Below are positions 15,639 to 24,067 of a stretch of 64,000 bases of DNA, in pieces (the first letter of the stretch is position 1; each line of letters opens with the position of its first letter). The position numbers and the translations under genes were made by a program. Source of the stretch: Lutimaribacter salitolerans (GTDB lineage Bacteria; Pseudomonadota; Alphaproteobacteria; Rhodobacterales; Rhodobacteraceae); NCBI RefSeq assembly GCF_042677865.1, contig NZ_JBHUDD010000159.1:1-64000 (forward strand). Direction: 5' to 3'. A model generated the notes under the pieces. The model was given only the letters and a program-made list of their open reading frames with translations. It was not told the origin of the DNA and searched no databases.

Positions 15639-16337
15639 TTATTCCGACGAGGCGCTGCCGACGTCGACCGAGACACCCGGCCCCATGGTCGAGCTCAGCG
15701 AGACCTTCTTCATATAGGTGCCCTTGGCACCGGCCGGCTTGGCCTTGGCCACGGCCGACACGAAGGCGCGGATGTTTTCCACCAGCTTGGCCTCGTCGAA
15801 CGATGCCTTGCCGACACCGGCATGAACCACACCGGCCTTTTCGACGCGGAACTGGACTTCGCCGCCCTTGGCGTTCTTCACCGCCTCGGCCACGTCCATC
15901 GTCACCGTACCGACCTTGGGGTTCGGCATCAGGTTGCGCGGGCCCAGCACCTTGCCCAGACGGCCGACGATCGGCATCATGTCCGGCGTGGCGATGCAGC
16001 GGTCGAACTCGATCGTGCCGCCCTGGATGGTTTCCATCAGGTCCTCGGCCCCGACGATATCGGCCCCGGCCGCGGTGGCCTCTTCGGCCTTGGCACCGCG
16101 GGCAAACACCGCGACGCGCACGGTCTTGCCGGTGCCGTTGGGCAGGCCGACAACGCCGCGGACCATCTGGTCGGCGTGACGCGGATCAACCCCAAGGTTC
16201 AGCGCGACCTCGATGGTCTCGTCGAACTTGGACACGGCGTTGCCCTTGATCAGGGCGACGGCCTCTTCCAAGGGCAGGTTTTCCTTGCCGGCAACTGCGG
16301 CGCGGGCGGCTTTGGTGCGTTTTCCGTATTTTGCCAT
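15639..16337 (-). CDS. rplA: 50S ribosomal protein L1
   Basis: The 232-residue protein starts MAKYGKRTKAARAAV and contains the L1 hallmark block GKVLGPRNLMPNPKVGTVT. L1 forms the stalk that moves with E-site tRNA and in many bacteria represses rplK-rplA by binding the rplK leader. Its ATG lies one base after the rplK stop, so translation is coupled. It ends at a strong terminator. Confidence 0.98.
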   Translation of the reverse strand: MAKYGKRTKAARAAVAGKENLPLEEAVALIKGNAVSKFDETIEVALNLGVDPRHADQMVRGVVGLPNGTGKTVRVAVFARGAKAEEATAAGADIVGAEDLMETIQGGTIEFDRCIATPDMMPIVGRLGKVLGPRNLMPNPKVGTVTMDVAEAVKNAKGGEVQFRVEKAGVVHAGVGKASFDEAKLVENIRAFVSAVAKAKPAGAKGTYMKKVSLSSTMGPGVSVDVGSASSE

Positions 16338-16338
16338 C

Positions 16339-16764
16339 TTACTTAACCTCGATGCCCATGGAGCGTGCCGAACCCAGAATGATCTGCATGGCCGCTTCGA
16401 TGTCGTTGGCGTTGAGGTCCTTCATCTTGGCCTCGGCGATTTCGCGCACCTGCGACACGGTCACGGACCCGGCAGTGGCACGACCGGGGGTCTTGGACCC
16501 GGAATCCAGCTTGGCCGCCTTTTTCAGGTAGTAGGACGCAGGCGGCGTCTTGATCTCCATCGTGAACGATTTGTCCTGATAGTACGAGATCACGGTGGGG
16601 CATGGCGCACCGGGCTCCATATCCGCCGTCTTGGCGTTGAAAGCCTTGGTGAATTCCATGATGTTGATGCCGCGCTGACCCAGGGCCGGGCCCACGGGCG
16701 GTGACGGGTTTGCCTTACCGGCGGGCACCTGAAGCTTTAGCGTGCCGACGAGTTTCTTGGCCAT
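16339..16764 (-). CDS. rplK: 50S ribosomal protein L11
   Basis: The 141-residue product starts MAKKLVGTLKLQVPAGKANPSPPVGPALGQ, the strongly conserved N-domain that binds the GTPase-associated centre of 23S rRNA and is needed for RelA-dependent stringent control. The family start is at 16764; seven more in-frame codons upstream are unlikely. It lies between nusG and rplA. Confidence 0.98.
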   Translation of the reverse strand: MAKKLVGTLKLQVPAGKANPSPPVGPALGQRGINIMEFTKAFNAKTADMEPGAPCPTVISYYQDKSFTMEIKTPPASYYLKKAAKLDSGSKTPGRATAGSVTVSQVREIAEAKMKDLNANDIEAAMQIILGSARSMGIEVK

Positions 16765-16786
16765 CCGGCCTCTCCTTCTTTTCAAC

Positions 16787-16811
16787 AGGCCCCTGACGCG
16801 TCAGGCGGCCC
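16787..16811 (-). other. Hairpin around a 14-bp perfect palindrome in the nusG-rplK spacer
   Basis: CCTGACGCGTCAGG (16792-16805) is a perfect palindrome flanked by GGCC on both sides, which extends the stem. It stands 23 bp upstream of rplK and could contribute to L1-mediated leader control or processing. No T run follows. Confidence 0.4.
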
Positions 16812-16880
16812 TTTTCGTTGCCGTGGTCCGGTCCGGTGCGCGCGCGCCCCTCGCCTCCCACGCTCGTCCACGCAAGGCCC

Positions 16881-17411
16881 TTACTGCTTGGTCACCTGCG
16901 TGAATTCCAGTTCGACCGGGGTTTCCCGGCCAAAGATCGACACCGACACCTTCAGGCGCTGGGTGTCTTCGTCCACTTCCTCGATCATGCCGTCGAAATC
17001 CTCGAACGGGCCGTCGTTGACCTTGACGCGTTCGCCGATCTCGAAGCGGATCAGCGTGCGCGGGGCTTCCTCGCCCTCGGCCACGCGGCCCAGGATCGCC
17101 TGCACCTCGGCATCGCGCATCGGCATCGGGCGGCCCTGCGGCCCCAGAAACCCGGTGACACGGTTGATCGAGTTGATCAGGTGATAGCCCTGGTCGGACA
17201 TCTCCATGCGCACCAGCACATAGCCGGGCATGAACCGCCGCTCGGTCGTGACCTTCTTGCCACGCCGCACCTCGATCACCTCTTCGGTGGGCACAAGCAC
17301 TTCTTCGATCTGATCTTCCAGACCGTTCTCGATGACGGACTGCCTGATCTGCTCGGCGATCTTCTTCTCGAAGTTCGAGAGAACGCTCACCGAATACCAA
17401 CGCTTCGCCAT
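16881..17411 (-). CDS. nusG: Transcription termination/antitermination factor NusG
   Basis: The 176-residue protein starts MAKRWYSVSVLSNFEKKIAEQI (NGN domain that binds the RNA polymerase clamp) and ends with a KOW domain, VKVNDGPFEDFDGMIEEVD. NusG couples transcription to translation and helps Rho termination. The family start is the ATG at 17411 although the frame is open 40 codons further. It lies between secE and rplK in the usual order. Confidence 0.98.
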   Translation of the reverse strand: MAKRWYSVSVLSNFEKKIAEQIRQSVIENGLEDQIEEVLVPTEEVIEVRRGKKVTTERRFMPGYVLVRMEMSDQGYHLINSINRVTGFLGPQGRPMPMRDAEVQAILGRVAEGEEAPRTLIRFEIGERVKVNDGPFEDFDGMIEEVDEDTQRLKVSVSIFGRETPVELEFTQVTKQ

Positions 17412-17616
17412 CTTGACCTCAGCCCCTGTGCCTTCGCTCGGCCCGAAAGCCGAAAATCCTGTGTGTGACGCCGCGCCTCGGCGCAGCCGTGTCCCGAATA
17501 CAAAAGCGGCGTGCAACTCGAATCGCCGCACGCCATTTCCGGATCAGACCTGCCTGTTACAAAGATTGTCCTGCCAAGGCAACCCTGCGGGGCAGAAATG
17601 ACAAATGGCCCGGTGA

Positions 17617-17814
17617 CTAGCCGAAATAGCCAAGAACAACGGCCAGACCGCTGCGGATGCCCAGATCGACAAGACCAAAGAAAACCGCCGTCAGCGCCGA
17701 CATGATGAACACCATCACGGTGGTCAGCAGCACTTCGCGCCGGGTCGGCCAGACCACCTTGGCAACTTCTGCCCGGGTCTGCTGAATGAACTGAAGGGGG
17801 TTCGTGCGCGCCAT
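17617..17814 (-). CDS. secE: Preprotein translocase subunit SecE
   Basis: The 65-residue protein MARTNPLQFIQQTRAEVAKVVWPTRREV has the conserved amphipathic VxWPTRRE segment followed by one membrane helix. This is the short alphaproteobacterial form of SecE, the clamp of the SecYEG channel. It is the first gene of the secE-nusG cluster and has a promoter 31 bp upstream. Confidence 0.97.
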   Translation of the reverse strand: MARTNPLQFIQQTRAEVAKVVWPTRREVLLTTVMVFIMSALTAVFFGLVDLGIRSGLAVVLGYFG

Positions 17815-17844
17815 GCCAGCACCTTTTGTATCGGATCAGCCGCC

Positions 17845-17873
17845 CACATACGCGGGTGCCGCGATGAATTCAA
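17845..17873 (-). promoter_or_regulatory. Promoter upstream of secE-nusG
   Basis: On the minus strand TTGAAT (17873-17868) and TATGTG (17850-17845) are separated by exactly 17 bp, 30 bp upstream of the secE ATG. This fits a sigma70-type promoter for secE-nusG and perhaps rplKA. It overlaps the region just after the preceding membrane-protein gene. Confidence 0.55.
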
Positions 17874-17887
17874 GTGTGCCGTCGGCC

Positions 17888-18517
17888 TTATTGCATCCGC
17901 GCGTCGGACTGCAACCGATCAAACCGGCGGTCCAGCGCCTTTTCATGCCGCGCCTCCGACTCTTGCAGGGCAGTCAGATCCGGCAGGGCCAGCGCATCGG
18001 CCAGTCCTTCGGGGAAGCGGTCCAGAAACCCATCCCAGCGCAGGGCAAAGGCATCCGCCCGCCGCCGCAGCCGCTCGGCCCGGGCAGGGCTGCGCGCGTG
18101 ATACCGCTTGTAGCCGCGCAATACCCCGGCCCAGACCCGCTCTGACCCAAGTGTCGCAAACACCCCTGCCAGCACGGCAAGCGGCAGCACGATCAGCGCC
18201 ACCAGCAGCCAGGGCCGAAGCAGCGCCAGCATGGCCAGAATCGCCAGCGCGACATGGCGGCGAGTCGGGCGATAGCCGCGCACCCGGTCCATCAGGACCC
18301 TGGGCAGGGCCCGCACCGCCGTTCCGCTGCCCATCTCTGCCGTGTCCGGGGCCTTCGGGCGCGTCTCCGCCTCGGGCGGTCTGTGCTGTCGGGTGGCCGT
18401 GTGGCGTCTTTCAGGGCCTGGCACCGCCTGCTCGGGCACCGCCTCCTGGTCCTGCAAAAGCGACCGGATCGCCATCAGGTCGGGGTCCTGCCCGACCTTG
18501 TCGTGTTGATCTGCCAT
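17888..18517 (-). CDS. Hypothetical membrane protein upstream of secE
   Basis: I do not recognise the family. The 209-residue product has a charged, proline-rich N-terminal part (1-85), one long hydrophobic hairpin at about 88-124 that could span the membrane twice, and a basic C-terminal tail rich in arginine that looks helical (RAERLRRRADAF, ARHEKALDRRFDRL). The ATG at 18517 was preferred over an upstream ATG because the extra residues are cysteine-rich and low in character. It is co-oriented with secE. Confidence 0.55.
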   Translation of the reverse strand: MADQHDKVGQDPDLMAIRSLLQDQEAVPEQAVPGPERRHTATRQHRPPEAETRPKAPDTAEMGSGTAVRALPRVLMDRVRGYRPTRRHVALAILAMLALLRPWLLVALIVLPLAVLAGVFATLGSERVWAGVLRGYKRYHARSPARAERLRRRADAFALRWDGFLDRFPEGLADALALPDLTALQESEARHEKALDRRFDRLQSDARMQ

Positions 18518-18735
18518 CTGAACCTCGCACAAACACCAGACACCCGCGAATTTGCGGGCTGCCATCCCAAATCGAATGCCAATGAAATCTGGCGCGCATG
18601 CGTCAGCATCATGGCAAAACCGCGGCATACCCCGGCCACGACGGCCCCTGCCGTTTTGAAATTGAAGCCGCAGCAGCGGCCCCCTACCCTTGCCCCAAGG
18701 CCAAAGGCGATCAGACCCGCAACAAAGGACACCCC

Positions 18736-19533
18736 ATGACCCTGACCGAAGCCGCCGATTTCCGCGCCGAATCCGAGGCCCTGCACAGTATACTGGCAGA
18801 CCTGCCCGAACCGGCCTTCGCCACGCCGACCCAGTTCAAGGGCTGGACGATCGACGACGTGCTGGTGCACCTGCATTTCTGGAACCGCGCCGCCGACCTT
18901 TCGGCGCAGGACGAAGACGCGTTTCAACGGATGATCGCCCCCGTGGTCGCCGCGCTTCAGGGCGGCAAGGGCATGCGCGCGCCGGAGGATGCCGCCGTCC
19001 CCGAACGCGGCCCCGCCCTGCGCGACGCATGGATCACCCACGCCCGCGGCATGGCCACCCGCTGGATCGACATGGACCCAAAGACCCGCCTGCCCTGGGC
19101 CGGGCCGTCGATGTCCGCGCGCTCGTCCATCACCGCGCGACAGATGGAGACATGGGCCCACGGGTTCGAGGTGTTCGACACCCTCGGCCACATCCGCACC
19201 GAGTCCGACCGCCTGCGCAACATCGTGGTTCTGGGGGTCAATACCTTTGGCTGGTCGCACAAGGTCAACGGTCTGGACGTGCCCGAAACCATGCCCGCGC
19301 TGGCGCTGACCGCCCCCTCGGGCGCGCTGTGGGACTATGGGGATGACGCCGCCGGGCGCATCACCGGCCCGGCGCTGGATTTCGCCGCCGTCGTCACGCA
19401 GACCCGCGCATTGTCCGACACATCGTTGCAGGTCGAAGGTGCCGTGGCCCAGACATGGATGGAACATGCGCAATGCTTTGCCGGGCCACCCAATCCGCCG
19501 CCCGCGCCGGGCACCCGGCATGTAAAGTCATAG
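18736..19533 (+). CDS. TIGR03084-type DinB/MDMPI-like metal-binding protein
   Basis: The 265-residue product has the DinB-like four-helix layout of the mycothiol-dependent maleylpyruvate isomerase superfamily: an N-terminal helix with DVLVHLHFWN (His 45 and 47) and ARQMETWAHGFEVFD supplying a third histidine, together a likely metal site. The pattern resembles the family annotated as TIGR03084, whose reaction is unknown. The ATG at 18736 was chosen because upstream residues lack any conserved look and AAGGA precedes it. It is divergent from the secE-side gene and convergent with arsJ. Confidence 0.7.
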   Translation: MTLTEAADFRAESEALHSILADLPEPAFATPTQFKGWTIDDVLVHLHFWNRAADLSAQDEDAFQRMIAPVVAALQGGKGMRAPEDAAVPERGPALRDAWITHARGMATRWIDMDPKTRLPWAGPSMSARSSITARQMETWAHGFEVFDTLGHIRTESDRLRNIVVLGVNTFGWSHKVNGLDVPETMPALALTAPSGALWDYGDDAAGRITGPALDFAAVVTQTRALSDTSLQVEGAVAQTWMEHAQCFAGPPNPPPAPGTRHVKS

Positions 19534-19556
19534 CCACCTGCCCGCGCGACGGCCCG

Positions 19557-20831
19557 TCAGGCCGCGCGCGCCGCCCCCGACGCATCCAGCCGCCCGGCCA
19601 TCAGCGCGCTCAATCCCACCATCACCGCCGCCGTCCCCAGCGTCAGGGCCAGCCCGCCCACCTGATAGGTCAGCCCCGACAGCACCGTGCCCAGCAACCG
19701 ACCCCCCGCATTGGCCATGTAGTAAAAGCCCACATCCATCGTCACCCGCTCGGCCTTGGTAAAGGCCAGGATCAGATAGGAATGCAGCGAGGAATTGATG
19801 GCAAAGATTGCGCCAAAGATCAGCAGCCCCGCCACGATGGTCACCGTCAGCCAGGGCGCGGGCCCGCCCGACACCAGCAGGGCCGCCACCAGCACCACCG
19901 GCACTGCCACCAGCGCCAGCGCCCAACCACGCGCCGCGCGCACCAAGGCGCCCTCGTCCCGGTCGCGCGCCCGCAGGATGCGCGGCGCGGCCGCCTGCAC
20001 CGCACCATACAGGATGATCCAGACCGCCATGAACGTCCCGATCATGAAGAAGGCCGCGCGATTGCCCGCCTCGGACCCGTCGGACAGCACGGCATAGAAA
20101 TAGACCGGGATGCCCACCACGAACCACACGTCGCGCGCACCGAACAGGAACACCCGCGCCGCCGACAGCCAGTTCACATTGGCCGATTTCGAGAACACCT
20201 CGGAAAACTTGGCCCCCTTGCGTCCGCGCGGCAGACCCGAGGGCATGAGCACGACCACCGCTCCCAATATCACCGCCAGCACCGCCGCCATGCCATAGAT
20301 CGCAGGCACGAACCCGAACCCGGCCAGCAGCGCCGCGCCCAGCAGGAACCCCACTCCCTTGACCGCGTTCTTGGATCCGGTCAGCACCGCAACCCAGCGA
20401 AACAGCCCGTCGCCCGTGGTTGGCGCCAGCAGCTTGACGGCGGATTTCGACGCCATCTTGGCCAGATCCTTGGCCACGCCGCTGGCCCCCTGCACGCACA
20501 TCACGAACGCGACCGAGGCAGCGATGCCCCACCCCGGATCAAGCTGCGCCAGCGACAGCAGTGCCAGCACCTGAATCCCCAGCCCGGCATACAGCGTCGC
20601 CGTCAGCCCGAACCGCGCCGCGATCCAGCCCGCCGACAGATTGGTGACCATGCCCGCGATCTCGTACAGCACGAACAGATAGGCCAGTTGCACCGGGCTG
20701 AATCCCAGCGTGTGAAAATGCAGCAGCACCAGCATCCGCAACGCGCCATCGGTCAGCATGAACGCCCAATAGGCCGCCGTGACGGCGATATAGGCGCTCA
20801 GCCCTTCGGGTTTGTCACTCGTGTCTGTCAT
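19557..20831 (-). CDS. arsJ: ArsJ-type MFS exporter of 1-arseno-3-phosphoglycerate
   Basis: This 424-residue protein has about twelve membrane segments of the major facilitator fold, with the family-like PEGLSAYIAVTAAYWAFMLTDGALRMLVLLHF N-terminus split around a WAFMLTDGALRM core. ArsJ exports the unstable arseno-phosphoglycerate made when a dedicated GAPDH uses arsenate instead of phosphate. The call rests on both the sequence and the immediately upstream GAPDH and ArsC genes. The ATG at 20831 was chosen over one at 20909, whose extra residues would be encoded by the 11-bp-phased TGCATG array. No arsenite pump (Acr3/ArsB) lies nearby. Confidence 0.85.
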   Translation of the reverse strand: MTDTSDKPEGLSAYIAVTAAYWAFMLTDGALRMLVLLHFHTLGFSPVQLAYLFVLYEIAGMVTNLSAGWIAARFGLTATLYAGLGIQVLALLSLAQLDPGWGIAASVAFVMCVQGASGVAKDLAKMASKSAVKLLAPTTGDGLFRWVAVLTGSKNAVKGVGFLLGAALLAGFGFVPAIYGMAAVLAVILGAVVVLMPSGLPRGRKGAKFSEVFSKSANVNWLSAARVFLFGARDVWFVVGIPVYFYAVLSDGSEAGNRAAFFMIGTFMAVWIILYGAVQAAAPRILRARDRDEGALVRAARGWALALVAVPVVLVAALLVSGGPAPWLTVTIVAGLLIFGAIFAINSSLHSYLILAFTKAERVTMDVGFYYMANAGGRLLGTVLSGLTYQVGGLALTLGTAAVMVGLSALMAGRLDASGAARAA

Positions 20832-20854
20832 CCGTCGCGTCCCCGTCCGGCGTC

Positions 20855-20893
20855 TGCATGGGCTGTGCATGATATGTGCATGGGCGGTGCATG
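20855..20893. repeat. Four TGCATG hexamers at exact 11-bp spacing (array A)
   Basis: TGCATG occurs at 20855, 20866, 20877 and 20888, each followed by a 5-base spacer ending in G. A short GGCCC-N5-GGGCC stem follows. The array lies between the GAPDH stop and the arsJ start. Related arrays occur at 44417-44457 and 61267-61307, so this is a dispersed family. Confidence 0.85.
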
Positions 20894-20913
20894 GCCCTTT
20901 CCGGGCCATCCGG

Positions 20914-21912
20914 TCACAGGCTGTCGCCCACCATCAGCGCCACATCGACCAGCCGGTGGGCATAGCCCATCTCGTTGTCATACCAGACATAGAGCTTCAC
21001 CTGCGTGCCGTTGATCACCATGGTCGAGGGCGCATCGACGATCCCCGACCTTGTGTCATTGGTGTAGTCGGCACTGACCAGCGGGCGGACCTCGTAGCCC
21101 AGGATACCGGCCAGTTCCCCCTCGGCGGCGGCCTTGAACAGCGCGTTCACCTCCTCTGCCGTGGTCGCCCGCTCGACCTCGAAAACGCAATCGGTGATCG
21201 ACGCGTTGAGCAGCGGGACCCGCACCGCATGGCCATTCAGACGCCCGGTAAGCTCTGGGTAAATAAGGGTAATCGCCGTGGCGCTGCCGGTGGTGGTGGG
21301 GATCAGGCTGTTCAGCGCCGACCGCGCCCGGCGCAGATCCTTGGCGGGTCGGTCCACGATGGTCTGCGTGTTGGTCACGTCATGGATCGTGGTGATCGAG
21401 CCATGCCTGATGCCCAGGTTTTCATGAATCACCTTGACCACCGGGGCCAGACAATTGGTGGTGCACGAGGCAGCCGTGACGATGCTGTGCGCATCCGCAT
21501 CATAGGTGTCGTGATTGACGCCATAGACGATATTGGCGGTCGGCCCGTCCTTGACCGGGGCCGAGACGACCACTTTTTTCACGCCCGCGTCGAAATACGG
21601 GGCCAGTTTCGCCTCGGATTTGAATACCCCCGTGCAGTCGATCACCACATCCACATCGTCCAGCGGCAGGTCGGTCAGATCGCGAGTCCCGATGAACGGG
21701 ATATGGGTGCCGTCGATGATAACGCCCTTGTCGTCATGCGAAAATTCTGCAGGCCAGCGCCCGTGCACCGTGTCGAACTCCAGCAGGTGCGCGTGCATTT
21801 CCGCATCGCCCACCCCGTCGTTGATCCACGCCACATGCGCGCCACGCTCCAGCAAGGGGCGCAGCGCCAGCTTTCCGATCCGGCCCATGCCGTTGATGGC
21901 GTAAGTGGTCAC
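20914..21912 (-). CDS. ArsJ-associated glyceraldehyde-3-phosphate dehydrogenase
   Basis: The 332-residue protein has the NAD-binding NGMGRIG at 7-13, the ASCTTNC active site with catalytic Cys 150, and IHDVTNTQ in the position of the helper histidine. In ArsJ operons this GAPDH uses arsenate in place of phosphate to make 1-arseno-3-phosphoglycerate for ArsJ to export. It starts with GTG at 21912 overlapping the stop of the ArsR-ArsC gene. A glycolytic GAPDH would usually sit with pgk or cbb genes, not with arsC and arsJ. Confidence 0.88.
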   Translation of the reverse strand: MTTYAINGMGRIGKLALRPLLERGAHVAWINDGVGDAEMHAHLLEFDTVHGRWPAEFSHDDKGVIIDGTHIPFIGTRDLTDLPLDDVDVVIDCTGVFKSEAKLAPYFDAGVKKVVVSAPVKDGPTANIVYGVNHDTYDADAHSIVTAASCTTNCLAPVVKVIHENLGIRHGSITTIHDVTNTQTIVDRPAKDLRRARSALNSLIPTTTGSATAITLIYPELTGRLNGHAVRVPLLNASITDCVFEVERATTAEEVNALFKAAAEGELAGILGYEVRPLVSADYTNDTRSGIVDAPSTMVINGTQVKLYVWYDNEMGYAHRLVDVALMVGDSL

Positions 21913-22754
21913 GCCTTTGCCTCCGCTTCGTCCGCGACGCGACCAATGTCATCCACCGCCTTTTGCTGCGCGATCTTGTCCAGCGTCTCAAGCGGCAGCG
22001 CGGCGAAGGCGCGGATGCGGTTGGCCAGCGCGCCATGGGCCTGCTGGAACGCCAGCGCCTTCTGCGCCTCGGTCCCGGTCGCCTTGACCGGGTCGGGCAC
22101 GCCCCAGTGGCCGGTGACAGGCTGGCCTTCCCAGGCCGGGCATTCCTCGTTCGCGGCGCGATCGCAGACGGTGAACACGAAATCCAGACGCGGCGCATCC
22201 GGCCCCTGGAACTCAGTCACGTTCTTGGCGCGCAGCGGCGTGATGTCATGGCCCTTGGCGCTTAGAACCTCCAGCGCAAAGGGGTTCAGTTCGGACTGTG
22301 GCCGGGTGCCCGCGGAATGGACTGTGAACCGGTCCCCCGCCGTGGCGCGCAAAGCCGCCTCGGCAAAGATCGAGCGGGCGGAATTGCCGGTGCAGATGAA
22401 CAGCACGTTGTATTTACCTTCGGTCATGGAACGCTCCTGATGCGCAAGGGGAAAGGGGGCGCACAGATCCGCGCGGCCCCGGCAGCAATCTTTCACAAGA
22501 AAATCAACCATCTGTCGCGCGCCTGACATATCAATGCCGTACCGTAGCGACGTGCCTGACCGCGCCTGCGTCACCAGCCCGGCCTGCGTCAGCGCCGACA
22601 GATAGGCCGACAGGGTCGACGGTTTCAGCGCCAGCGTCACCGCGATTTCACCGGCGGCAAGCTGGTCGGGATAGCGCCGCATCAGCAGTCGAAAGATTGA
22701 CAGACGCTGCGGATGGGCCAGGGCAGACAGGCGCAGGATGGTCTCTTTTTCCAT
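21909..22754 (-). CDS. ArsR-ArsC fusion: arsenic repressor joined to LMW-phosphatase arsenate reductase
   Basis: Residues 1-105 are an ArsR winged-helix repressor (LALKPSTLSAYLSALTQAGLV recognition region split by LSAL) with a cysteine cluster DCCRGRADLC (Cys 90, 91, 98) fit to bind arsenite. Residues 110-281 are an arsenate reductase of the low-molecular-weight phosphatase type, with the CTGNSAR P-loop at 121-127. There is no stop between them. At residue 110 an internal ATG (22427) has its own AGGAG six bases upstream, so a free ArsC may also be made. It heads the operon with the GAPDH and arsJ. Confidence 0.9.
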   Translation of the reverse strand: MEKETILRLSALAHPQRLSIFRLLMRRYPDQLAAGEIAVTLALKPSTLSAYLSALTQAGLVTQARSGTSLRYGIDMSGARQMVDFLVKDCCRGRADLCAPFPLAHQERSMTEGKYNVLFICTGNSARSIFAEAALRATAGDRFTVHSAGTRPQSELNPFALEVLSAKGHDITPLRAKNVTEFQGPDAPRLDFVFTVCDRAANEECPAWEGQPVTGHWGVPDPVKATGTEAQKALAFQQAHGALANRIRAFAALPLETLDKIAQQKAVDDIGRVADEAEAKA

Positions 22755-22777
22755 ATTTCGTGAATATTCGAATTATA
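22755..22777 (-). promoter_or_regulatory. Promoter and likely ArsR operator of the ars operon
   Basis: On the minus strand a perfect TATAAT (22777-22772) lies about 18 bp upstream of the start codon. Just downstream, TTCG-N8-CGAA (22757-22772) forms an inverted repeat that touches the -10 box and would cover the transcription start. This fits autorepression by the ArsR domain. No clear -35 was seen. Confidence 0.6.
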
Positions 22778-22848
22778 GCCGAGTCGGCAAGTGAAGTTTG
22801 TATGACAAACACCTGTTACCCATGCTTTCGCACGGCTAGAGTGCACCC

Positions 22849-24015
22849 ATGACACACCAGAAATTGCGCAATTCCGAGATCGTCGCCCTGACCGACTGGC
22901 GGCGCGATCTGCACCGCCATCCCGAACTGTCGGGGCACGAGGCGCAGACCGCCGCGCGGGTCGTGCACATGCTGCAAGGCACCAAACCCGACCAGATGAT
23001 CACCAGCCTTGGCGGGCATGGCGTCGTCGCCACCTATGACAGCGGCCAGCCCGGCCCGCATGTCCTGCTGCGATGCGAGCTTGACGCCCTGCCGATACAC
23101 GAGGTGGGAGCGTTGCCCCACCGCTCGACCATCCCTGGCATCGCCCATCTGTGCGGCCATGACGGGCATATGGCGATGCTGGCCGGGGCGGGGCATATCC
23201 TTGGCCGTCACCGCCCTGCGCGCGGGCGCGTCACCCTGCTGTTCCAACCCGCCGAGGAAGACGGCGCCGGGGCCGCCCGTGTGCTGGACGATCCCCGCTT
23301 TGCCGATCTGCGCCCCAGCCATGCCTTTGCCATCCACAACCTGCCGGGCCTTCCGCTGGGCCATGTGGCGTTGCGCGCGGGGCCGGTCATGTGCGCGTCG
23401 CGCGGGATGCGCGTGCGGCTGAGCGGGCGCACCGCCCATGCCTCGGAGCCTGAAAACGGCACCTCGCCCATGGCGGCGCTGGCGCATCTGATGCCCGCGC
23501 TGTCGGGGCTGTCGCATGGCCGCCCCGACAGCGACGCAGGGTTTCGGCTGGCCACGGTCTGTCACGCGCGGCTGGGCGAGCCTGCCTTTGGCATCGCGCC
23601 GGGCGACGCCACGCTCTATGTCACCCTGCGCGCGCTGCGCGACGACGTGATGGCTGGGCTGGTCGATCAGGCCACGGCGCTGGTGGGTGCGTTGGCAGGG
23701 CAACAGGGCCTGGGCCATCAGATCGACTGGCACGACATTTTCCTGACCACGCACAACACGCAGGCCGCCACCGACATCGCCACCCGCACGCTGGACCGTT
23801 TGGGCATCCCGCACGGCCCCGCCCCCCTGCCCCTGCGCCCATCCGAGGATTTCGGGCGCTTCGGCGGTGACTGCGAGCTTGCGATGCTGTTCCTTGGGTC
23901 AGGCACCGATCAGCCTGCCCTGCACAACCCCGATTTCGATTTCCCCGACGACCTGATCCCGCAGGGCGCGCGCATCCTTGCCGCGCTGGCGGACGAGGTG
24001 CTGCAACAGGGCTGA
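22849..24015 (+). CDS. M20D-family amidohydrolase
   Basis: The 388-residue protein matches the M20D amidohydrolases that cleave N-acyl amino acids, hippurate or related amides. Metal-site signatures are visible: DWRRDLHRHPELSGHE near the N-terminus, LCGHDGHMAM with Cys 102, His 104 and His 107, and PAEEDGAGA with the catalytic glutamate. A dimerisation domain sits between the halves. It is divergent from the ars operon and 52 bp upstream of a LysR gene. The substrate cannot be read from sequence. Confidence 0.85.
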   Translation: MTHQKLRNSEIVALTDWRRDLHRHPELSGHEAQTAARVVHMLQGTKPDQMITSLGGHGVVATYDSGQPGPHVLLRCELDALPIHEVGALPHRSTIPGIAHLCGHDGHMAMLAGAGHILGRHRPARGRVTLLFQPAEEDGAGAARVLDDPRFADLRPSHAFAIHNLPGLPLGHVALRAGPVMCASRGMRVRLSGRTAHASEPENGTSPMAALAHLMPALSGLSHGRPDSDAGFRLATVCHARLGEPAFGIAPGDATLYVTLRALRDDVMAGLVDQATALVGALAGQQGLGHQIDWHDIFLTTHNTQAATDIATRTLDRLGIPHGPAPLPLRPSEDFGRFGGDCELAMLFLGSGTDQPALHNPDFDFPDDLIPQGARILAALADEVLQQG

Positions 24016-24067
24016 CAGGACAATTCCCATCCGCTATCACCAAGCCAGACAGCGATAGGAAACCCCG

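Noticed and set aside
17815..17887. tRNA gene next to secE, as found in many bacteria
   Set aside because: No cloverleaf-capable sequence or T-loop motif was found there or elsewhere in the window.
18543..18558. CCCGC-N6-GCGGG stem before the secE-side hypothetical gene
   Set aside because: The stem is only 5 bp and stands alone in a divergent spacer, so it could easily be chance in GC-rich DNA.
19557..20831. Generic sugar or drug MFS transporter
   Set aside because: The immediate GAPDH and ArsR-ArsC neighbours and the ArsJ-like N-terminus make the arsenical exporter reading much stronger.
20855..20893. TGCATG array taken as a CRISPR or coding repeat
   Set aside because: Units are only 11 bp with 5-base spacers, far too short for CRISPR, and no cas genes are near. 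Reading it as an N-terminal extension of ArsJ adds a His/Cys-rich stretch unlike the family.
20914..21912. Glycolytic gapA
   Set aside because: Its GTG start overlaps the ArsR-ArsC gene and arsJ follows, which identifies the arsenate-specific copy.
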